From contig JBNGIS010012641.1 of the NCBI GenBank assembly GCA_049999725.1, positions 1 to 26,335 on the forward strand: a stretch of 26,335 nt of DNA, given 5' to 3'. A model generated the notes under the pieces. It saw only the letters and a program-made list of their open reading frames with translations, ran no database searches and had not been told where the DNA came from. The stretch comes from Haplomitrium mnioides (lineage: Eukaryota; Marchantiophyta; Haplomitriopsida; Calobryales). How positions within the stretch are numbered: the first letter of the stretch is position 1; each line of letters starts with the position of its first letter. The position numbers and the translations under genes are program-made. This document shows, one piece after another, positions 19,791-26,335 of the stretch.

Positions 19791-22276
19791 TATGATGGAG
19801 AATGGAGTGGACAATAGAGTTACGATTTCAAGAGAAAGTTGTGATGCGTAACCTAAAGGATGTTAACGAAGCCATCTCATTTGCTCAAAGAGTTGAAGGA
19901 ATAATATGGATTGCACAAACATGAGTAAATTATTGCCCCACAGTTATAGAGTAGGGTAATATGGGAAGGAGAGATTTCAATCACCCAAATTACCAACAAA
20001 AAGAGCCACAAAATGTTATGGAAAAAAGGATTAAAGACTGGCAAGAAACTAGAACTTGCTACAATTGTGGTCGAATAGGACACATTACACCAAATTGCAC
20101 AGCACTGTGATGCAATCAAAGTCAAGTGTTTTGACGACCTCTTCATACTATCAACAATAAAAGAGACCAAAGATTGTTAGAGAAACGATAGACACTGATA
20201 AAAAAACCCTCGTGATTTTGTTGGAAAAACGAAGAAAGGCAAGAAAAGAATTCAAAAAAAATCAAATATGCCATATAGAAAAAAAAAATGGAGGACTAAT
20301 TGTTGGTGATGGGTGGATGGAAGGACCTCCAATAAGAGTTTTGGTGGATTTCGAAGAAGAGGAAAATTATTTATCATGAGAAATAGCATTAAAGTTGAGG
20401 TTATCACTTGAGAAAGAAGAGCATGAGATGGTTGAGATAGAAAATAGCCAAAGTAAGCAAATTGAAAGATTGTGTTAGAGTATAACTTTACATATGGGCA
20501 ACTATCAAGAAAAGCTGGAACGGAAGAGTACCACATTGGCAAGATGCAACGTGATTCTAAAAATGAAGTGGTTGAGAAGACATAACCCGCAAGTGAATTG
20601 GTGAAAGAAGACACTTACAACAACTTAGTGGAAGATTTGGGAAGATCAAGTACAACTTCATTCAAGGCAACTACCTCTATATATGATTGGAGAAAAGTCA
20701 ATAAAAAAACAAGATGTGATATTTTTGGAGCTCATACGTGAGGTCAAAATTGATAAATAGGACTTCAAACACAAATTTCTCCATGAACTTTAGAGGGTTT
20801 TGAAGGAGTTCCATGATGTTTTTTCCAATGACTTACATTATGATTTGCCACCTAAACAATGCATTGATCACAAAAATGAAGTTATTCCCGAAAGTACTCC
20901 ATCATGCAAGGCATCATATCATTTGCCTCCTCATGCATTGGAAGAATGAAAATCTCAAATTATTGAATTATTCAAGAAGGGATTTATTCAACCAAGTATC
21001 TCTCCTTGTGGTGTACTAGTATTATTTGTAAAAACAAAAGATGGGAGTATGAAAATGTGCATTGACTACTTAGCACTCAGTCAACAAACAGTGAAAAATA
21101 AATATTTATTACCAAGATTTGATGATTTATATGATCAACTTCAAGAAGCAAACTACTTTAAGAAGTTGGATTTATGAAGTGGATATAGCCAAATCCAAAA
21201 TCCAGAGGGTGAATCAGATGTGCTTAAAACAACATTCCAAAGTCAATATTAGCATTTTAAATATCTTGTTATATCATGTGGATTAACTAATGATCTTGCA
21301 ACCTTTATGAGTCTTATGAATGATATTTTTTGATCTTACTTGGATAAGTTTGTTACTGTCTTTTTGGATGATATTTGTTTCTACATCAAAAATCTTCAAG
21401 AGCATCAACAACACCTTTGTATAGTATTGAAGGTACTTCGAGACCACAAGTTATATGTTAAGATGTCAAAATGTGAAATTAGAGACAGGGAGGTTGACTA
21501 CTTGGGATACCATGTGAGTGCAACAATAGTTCAAGTCATGGATGAGAAAGTTGAAGCCATTCAAAAGTGAGAAGCTTTTAGTGATCAAACACAACTAAGA
21601 GGATATTTTTCAGCTAACTAGGTTTTATTGTTGATTTGTAAAAGGTTTCGCACAAATGTAAGAGGCATTGACCAATTTGCTCAAGACAAATCATGTGTAA
21701 AGATGGAAAGTTGCTGAAGAATTGGCATTTCAAGCATTGAAGAAATCACTTCTTTATGCTTCTATTTTCAAATGATATGACTCTAAACGACAAATAAAAA
21801 TTTCAAGTGATGCATCAAAAAGTTCTATAGGCTAGGTTTTGCAATAAGAATGAGAGGATGGTTGGCACTATACTGCTTTCTTTTCTAAGAAGTTGAGTGA
21901 TACATAGCAAAACTACCATACCACGGAGTAGGAGGAACTATGGATTGTACTATCGACCAAGCATTAGATGTATTATCTACGAGAAAAAGAGTTTATTGTC
22001 AAGTCTGATCATAATCCTCTAATATATCTAGAAACACCAAAAGAGCTCTCCAAAAAGTAGACTCAATGGGCAAAGTGATGACAACGCTTTCATATGAAGA
22101 TAGTGTATATGGAATGAAAACGACAAATTGTAGATGTTTTGACCCGCATGCCTCAACTTAACATCTTGCTAGAAATCACAACTCATTTTACATGGTGGAC
22201 AAAAATATTGGTTGCAATAGAGGAAAATGAAGAGATCATTACTCATGAGATTGTTGAATATTTGGTTCATTGGAAA

Positions 22277-22340
22277 GGCTACCCTATTTACAAAGCTACT
22301 TAGGAATCGGCTACCCTATTTACGAAGCTACTTAGGAATC
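22277..22340 (+). repeat. 32-bp tandem duplication in the Gypsy chromodomain
   Basis: 22277-22308 and 22309-22340 are adjacent copies with a single difference (CAAAG/CGAAG). The duplication shifts the frame (32 is not a multiple of three), and both copies carry the TAG that replaces the conserved Trp codon. The duplication is therefore later than that mutation, or was later homogenised. Confidence 0.9.
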
Positions 22341-22420
22341 CTTGGAAAATTTGGGCAATGCATCCACTCTAGTTCACTCTTTTGAGATCTCTCTCCCTTG
22401 CAGCAAGGATATTGCCTCTT

Positions 22421-22435
22421 AAAAAAAAGGAGGAT
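22421..22435 (+). other. Polypurine tract of the Gypsy element
   Basis: AAAAAAAAGGAGGAT directly precedes TGTAGCTGG, the presumed LTR start. This is the expected place and composition for second-strand priming. Confidence 0.65.
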
Positions 22436-22961
22436 TGTAGCTGGTACTAATTTCAGTAAGTAATAGCTAAAAATAAAGCAATATATAGAGTCGAATATAT
22501 CTAGAAAGTTATTACTAAGTTAGAGTATCAAAAATTGGTGGCTATTATAGAGAGAATGATACGTTGAAAAAGGAGAGAAAGTCAATAAATTAAATTGAAA
22601 GAGAAAGTCTAGAAAGACTACTTTAGAAGAGGATAAAGACATGTGGCAAGCAGAAGAATAAAAGAAGAAGAAGATTCTAAGATAAAGAAATATGACATAA
22701 GCAGAATAAAAGTGAGGGGTGGTCCAATTACAGTAAGAAAAAATGGTGGTCCAATTGGAAGAGGATAGAAAATGAACCAATTAGGTTCCTCCATCTATGT
22801 AAGCAAGTTGCTTTTTATTAGTATATAAAGAAGGGAGAGTGTCTTGTTGGGCATCTCTTACCTTGTGGGTTTTGGAAGTTCCTTATGCACTACTCTTGTG
22901 CTGATTTGTATGTGTTGTACTTGTGCTAACTTGTATGTGTAATATGTGTATGTAGTGTCCA
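22436..22961 (+). mobile_element. 3' LTR of the Gypsy element
   Basis: It begins TGTAGCTGGTAC after the polypurine tract and plausibly ends TGTCCA at 22961, about 526 bp. A TATATAAA box lies at 22822-22829, followed by GAAGGGAGAGTGTC, consistent with a promoter and the start of R. No 5' LTR is present in the window. Family A homology begins immediately after it, so the LTR abuts or interrupts that element. Confidence 0.65.
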
Positions 22962-23159
22962 AATTTCTATGATTCAGGAAGAGCGCAAAGCTCACATTGG
23001 GCTCTTTATGCATTCAAAAGATGGAATCGGTCTCTACAATGCCTCTCTAAAGAAGTTTTGCTTCAACAAAATGAAGTGAACAGACCTATTCATGTCAAAC
23101 TTGCAAGAAGTGTACAAGGCTGGAAAGGTTTAAAATCCTAATTGTACTTTTTTTTTGTC

Positions 23160-23790
23160 AGAATTCCAAGCTCGCATGATCTCGAGAGTTCTTGCTTGAA
23201 GGTATTGTCGAGTCTTTGCTTGTTTAAACTCCAGAATTCATGTGCACATGGACTTTCAAGTCTTTGCTTTTAGGGATTCTCAAGTCTGTGTTTGTAGAGA
23301 CTCGAGAATCTATGCTCTTATACATCGAGACTCTTTGTGTAAATGGACTCATGAGTCTATGCGTGCATGGACTTGAGAGTCCTTGCTTGCTGGATCTCAA
23401 GGGTCTCCACTCTTATACACTCCAAAATCCTTGCGCACATTGACTTGTAAGTCTCTTAGAGCACGAAATCAAAAGTCCAAACATGCATGGACTCAAGGGT
23501 TTTTGCATGAAGGGATTCAAGAGCCTATTCCTATATGGACTTAAGAGTTTATGCGCCCATTGGCTCTTTAGTCCTTGCATGCTTAGACTTGGTAGTCTCT
23601 GTACACCTCGACTCACAAGTCCATATGTAGATGAACTCTCGAGTCTAAGCACACAAGAACAAGTGAATCCATGCACACACAAACTCTTGAATTCATGCGT
23701 CCATAGACTCTTGAGTCTAAGCGCTCTTGGTGTGAGGACTCCATGCACATATGGACTCGTGGGTCCAAAAGCTCTTAGACTCGTGAGGTC
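23160..23790. repeat. 24-bp near-palindromic minisatellite, about 25 units
   Basis: Units alternate GACTC-x-TGAGTC with ATGCGCACATG-like spacers at 23-25 bp, becoming regular at 24 bp from about 23450. Eight-codon periodicity is visible on the plus strand (GLKSLCAH-type repeats, 23483-23842) and also on the minus strand (23796-23413). Both are open because the unit is nearly its own reverse complement. Confidence 0.9.
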
Positions 23791-24596
23791 TACCAATCAA
23801 ATATGTTATTTGGATGTTGTCTTTTTCAATTTAGGTTTTTGATTCTAACACTTTTGTTATGTTTTAGTTTTTATAGTTTCTATTTGATTTTGTCAAAGCG
23901 TATCCAAACTCAAAGCGTGCTAACAAGGATTTTATCAAATTTTCCTTCAATCAAAAGCATTTGAAGATTAAACCTGGGTTGAGCTATATTGAGTACATTT
24001 CTCATCATAATACAGCAGCATTTGCAATTGGAGCGACTAGTGAACCATTGGCTCTAAAGAAAATAAAAATAGTCAAGCCGAGAGAAGGCTCAACAAAGAA
24101 AAAGCTGACTTTGCAAAAGAAAAAACTCGTGCAAGCACAATCGATTCGTTCGGAGCCAATCCTATTACCGTCTCCCTTAAGCTCTTCTTCTTGTTCTTCC
24201 TCTTTGAGCAACTCTAAAGAAGAAGTTGAGCTTGAGCTCGTGTAAAACCCACTTACTTCAAGATCAATATGACAAGTGCACAAGGGACTTAGGACATTCC
24301 AAGAGAGGAAACAGATTGATCCTCAAACATTTTCTGAGAAAGATGAAAATAAAATTTGCAAATCCGTTATCTAGCATTGCAAGGTTCATGAAGAAACTAG
24401 AACTATTCCATTAGAGAACCATAATCTACCAAAGCTTGGAATGGACAATTGGGGGCCTTTCTACATAAGGTGATTGAGCGAGGACTTTATGGAGCTACTT
24501 GCCCAACGATGCTAACCAACAAGTATGCCCACTCATTTTTTATAGTGGTGGTCGACTCGAAGTGCAAGTTAAAAGACAGTCAAAGTTCAACATCAA

Positions 24597-24645
24597 ATAT
24601 ATATATATATATATATATATTTATTTATTTATTTATTTATTTATT
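24597..24645. repeat. Compound microsatellite (TA)n(TTTA)n
   Basis: About 12 TA units run into about 6 TTTA units. They replace the short segment between FNIK and YEI in the family A reading, where the left copy still has SLEKYHYKI. Confidence 0.95.
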
Positions 24646-25140
24646 GGTACGAGATTGCTAGAGGCAATCACAACGTTGCTACATAACAATTTTTTATCAC
24701 AAAGTATGGAGCAAAAAATCCAATGTTTTTGCTCTGTATCTGCTATGTTTGTATGGGGTTTACGCCTATAGAAGCCTAGATTTTTGCCACAAATGACAAC
24801 TATGATTGGTGGCATCGATTGGAGATGACCTCCATTCAAAAGGTCAAGTATTGACATGAGAGGTAAATGGAAACCGAGACGATTTCATCCCAAAAGCTAG
24901 AGTAGGAGTTGGTTTTGGAAACTTTAGAAATAAAACCAAAGTCCATTCTTGAGAAGATTGTGACCTCTCAAAATTAGTGGTTTTGATTGGCCTTCCGCAA
25001 CGGAGAGCTTTTGGAGTTGTAGTAGGTCATTTTGGGAATGTGGAAGAAGAACTTGGTGAAAGGCCAAAGGCCTAAAGCTAAAGGCTCTTTGAGGTTGGAG
25101 GACATGAAGTGGAGGCCTTGGAAGTCCCTTCAAGGTCTTC

Positions 25141-25373
25141 TTGATAAAATAAAATAAAATTTTGAAGAGAGTAGAGGTTGGACATCTTTTAATTGAGGAT
25201 ATGTATCGGGAACTTGAGAGATACAAACTTTTAGTGGTAACGGTTAGATCTTTTTGTTCAGAGGCGTGTTGTGCGACTTAGAAGGAGGCAAGGATGGAAT
25301 GTCCCATCCATTCAAAAAACTCAGAAATTTCCTTCTTCTATTCAAGTTTTCAGAAATTTTGTTGGTAACCATT
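25141..25373. other. Spacer after family A, nothing recognised
   Basis: The sequence diverges here from the left family A copy, which has the 54-bp array at the equivalent place. Confidence 0.4.
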
Positions 25374-25595
25374 GAGTCCATGTGCACATGGACTCTTCAT
25401 AGTCCATGTGTGGTTGGAATAAAGAGTCCATGCCTACATGGACTCTTCGAAGTCAATATGCGCATGGACTCTTTGTAGTCCACGTGCATCTAGAGTGCAG
25501 ACTTTTAGAGTTTGGAATACAAAGAATACATATGCGCATGGACTAACAAGAGTCCAAGCGCGTTGACTCTTGGTCCATGTGCACCTAGGTTTTTG
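25374..25595. repeat. Palindromic minisatellite, about 8 diverged units
   Basis: The first unit, 25374-25395, is a perfect 22-bp palindrome: GAGTCCATGTG followed by its exact complement. Later units (CATGGACTCTTCGAAGTC, ATGCGCATGGACTC, and so on) are spaced about 25-27 bp apart and more degenerate. It is clearly related to the 24-bp arrays in the family A copies. Confidence 0.85.
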
Positions 25596-25642
25596 AAGAG
25601 TCCCCCTCTAAGAGTGGAGACCCTAAACCATAACTAACCATT

Positions 25643-25790
25643 GTTAGTTATGATTAGCTAGCTATCATTGCTAGTTGTTAGATTATTTTAAAAGATTGGG
25701 GGGGGGGGGGGGGGCATTCACGCGATCTCCATGCCACTCGCTTTAGTTTATTGCCCTACTCTTTTATTATAGGATAACTTGTTATCAGCG
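25643..25790 (+). mobile_element. Possible short LTR end and primer-binding site with a 17-G run
   Basis: TGTTAGTTATGATTAGC at about 25643 looks like an LTR start. The string TTGTTATCAGCG at 25779-25790 is a mutated match to the plant TTGGTATCAGAGC primer site. Between them lies an uninterrupted run of 17 G (25698-25714). The downstream sequence shows no gag motif, so the call is tentative. Confidence 0.25.
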
Positions 25791-26299
25791 TAAGCTGACC
25801 TTCAATGTGTATATTAAATGTTGAGGACCCATATTAGAGACATCCTCAGTAAGTTAATCATTTCCCATCTTGTGTAGAGTCAGATCAAGCTCGCTGGAAA
25901 GTGTCGAGTATCAAGATGTTGAAGAGGTGTTCATGAGAGGGTGTTGAATATCAAGACGTCAAAAAACAGCTTTGCATTTACTGTTTTTTTACTCTACTGC
26001 ATGTTCGCGAGTTTGCAACTTCAAGGCAGCGGGATGACAATGTTTTTTGATGAGGCGTGTCTGGCAAAAATCATAGCCACCTTAAATGAGATTTTTTGAG
26101 CCTCCCCCCTCCCCCCTTGAGAGTCTCGCGAAGCTGCCATCCTGCTATCTTGTGATTCGGATTCTTGTGTCTTCTATGAACCTGATTTTTGAAGCGTCAT
26201 GATCTTGTTGTATTGCGACTTGATTTCCTAGCGCCCTTTGATCTTGATATCAGATATCCCCTTCAAAGCATATTTCGAGTCAAGCATATGTCATGTTAA

Positions 26300-26301
<2 letters not shown>
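25791..26301. other. No recognisable gene
   Basis: Moderately GC-rich sequence including a C-rich patch near 26102-26117 (CTCCCCCCTCCCCCC). No motif-bearing frame was found. Confidence 0.4.

Positions 26302-26335
<34 letters not shown>
26302..26335. repeat. (TC)n microsatellite, open at the window edge
   Basis: A pure TC dinucleotide run of 17 units reaches the last base and probably continues beyond it. Confidence 0.97.

Larger units (their letters stand above)
19797..22435 (+). mobile_element. Ty3/Gypsy chromodomain retrotransposon remnant lacking its 5' part and integrase
   Basis: The reading opens inside gag (LRFQEKVVMRNLKDVNEAIS) and includes an intact CX2CX4HX4C knuckle, CYNCGRIGHITPNC, at 20057-20098. 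The protease region (PPIRVLVDFEEEENYLS, near 20318-20370) has lost the DSGA active-site triad. Reverse transcriptase runs from about 20850 to 21570: [34 protein letters not shown], and the catalytic box as FLDD at 21361-21372. RNase H follows at about 21790-22140 with ISSDASKSSIG, TAFFSKKLS and VKSDHNPLIYLE. After RQIVDVLTRMPQL the reading jumps to ITHEIVEYLVHWKGYPIY, the chromodomain-like end, so the whole integrase core is absent. In-frame stops include TGA at 21175 and 21331. It is dead. Confidence 0.85.
22962..25140 (+). pseudogene. Family A element, right copy (inverted relative to 1-2045)
   Basis: The block order is as in the left copy. The N-terminal box lies at about 23014-23140 (DGIGLYNASLKKFCFNKMK, then NLQEVYKAGKV). 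A long 24-bp array follows, then a conserved T-rich stretch (GATTCTAACACTTTTGTTAT) near 23840. An open frame at 23961-24245 holds KINPGLSYIEYISHHNTAAF-like sequence (here KIKPGL), the peptide ATSEPLALKK, a basic run and a Ser/Glu-rich tail. Further boxes are GAFLHKVIERGLYGATCP near 24450-24505, GNHNVAT near 24664-24684, GFTPIEA near 24758, EMTSIQKVKY near 24825, LETLEIKPKSILEKIVTS near 24915-24970, and MWKKNLVKGQ near 25040. Many stops break it. There is no transposase, RT or kinase motif. The function is unknown. Confidence 0.6.

Noticed and set aside
20252-20614. 120-codon minus frame
   Set aside because: It is antisense to the Gypsy protease region.
23413-23842. Opposing long frames over the 24-bp array as two genes
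   Set aside because: Both result from a nearly self-complementary unit whose length is a multiple of three.
22962-25140. Family A as part of the adjacent Gypsy element
   Set aside because: It begins after the Gypsy 3' LTR and also occurs at 1-2045 without any Gypsy sequence beside it.
1-26335. tRNA or rRNA genes
   Set aside because: No cloverleaf with A/B-box sequences and no rRNA-like conserved segments were noticed on either strand. The tRNA-like matches are only short primer-binding sites.

Overview
The window looks like plant nuclear DNA, AT-rich and dominated by decayed transposable elements and tandem repeats. The evidence is plant-type Ty1/Copia and Ty3/Gypsy (chromodomain) retroelement remains, tRNA-Met-like primer-binding sites, and one gene with a GT..AG intron and a plant-style secreted cysteine-rich product. 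The density of old elements in 26 kb suggests a very large genome, possibly a gymnosperm, but the species cannot be fixed from the sequence. No bacterial, organellar or viral genome features are present.

Layout, left to right. (1) 1-2045, minus strand: a broken copy of an unrecognised protein-coding repeat, called 'family A' here. It carries an in-frame 54-bp (18-residue) tandem repeat at its 3' end and a 24-bp (8-residue) repeat near its 5' end. (2) About 2640-6540, plus strand: a broken transposase-like gene ('element B') with a motif resembling eukaryotic DUF7869 proteins, split by a roughly 92-bp tandem array. (3) About 6800-8300: a more GC-rich island with one 77-codon minus-strand open frame of unknown type. 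(4) 9585-10045: a 37-bp minisatellite. (5) 10.8-12.7 kb: a weak minus-strand retroelement remnant. (6) 13.7-16.1 kb: small duplications, a foldback and LTR-like sequence. (7) About 16.7-17.6 kb: the only gene that looks intact, two exons encoding a 70-residue secreted peptide with six cysteines in the last 19 residues. (8) 17.8-22.96 kb: a degraded Copia element fused directly to a degraded Gypsy element that ends in a good 3' LTR. (9) 22.96-25.14 kb, plus strand: a second family A copy, inverted relative to the first, with its own long 24-bp array. (10) 25.4-26.3 kb: a palindromic minisatellite, a 17-G run, a possible LTR/primer-binding site and a (TC)n tract at the edge.

The most interesting points are the previously unlisted spliced cysteine-rich peptide gene, the two inverted copies of the uncharacterised family A, and a shared short core (CCTATGCGCACAT followed by RGASTC) in tandem arrays of quite different period. 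All similarity statements come from reading translations by eye. No database search was run.
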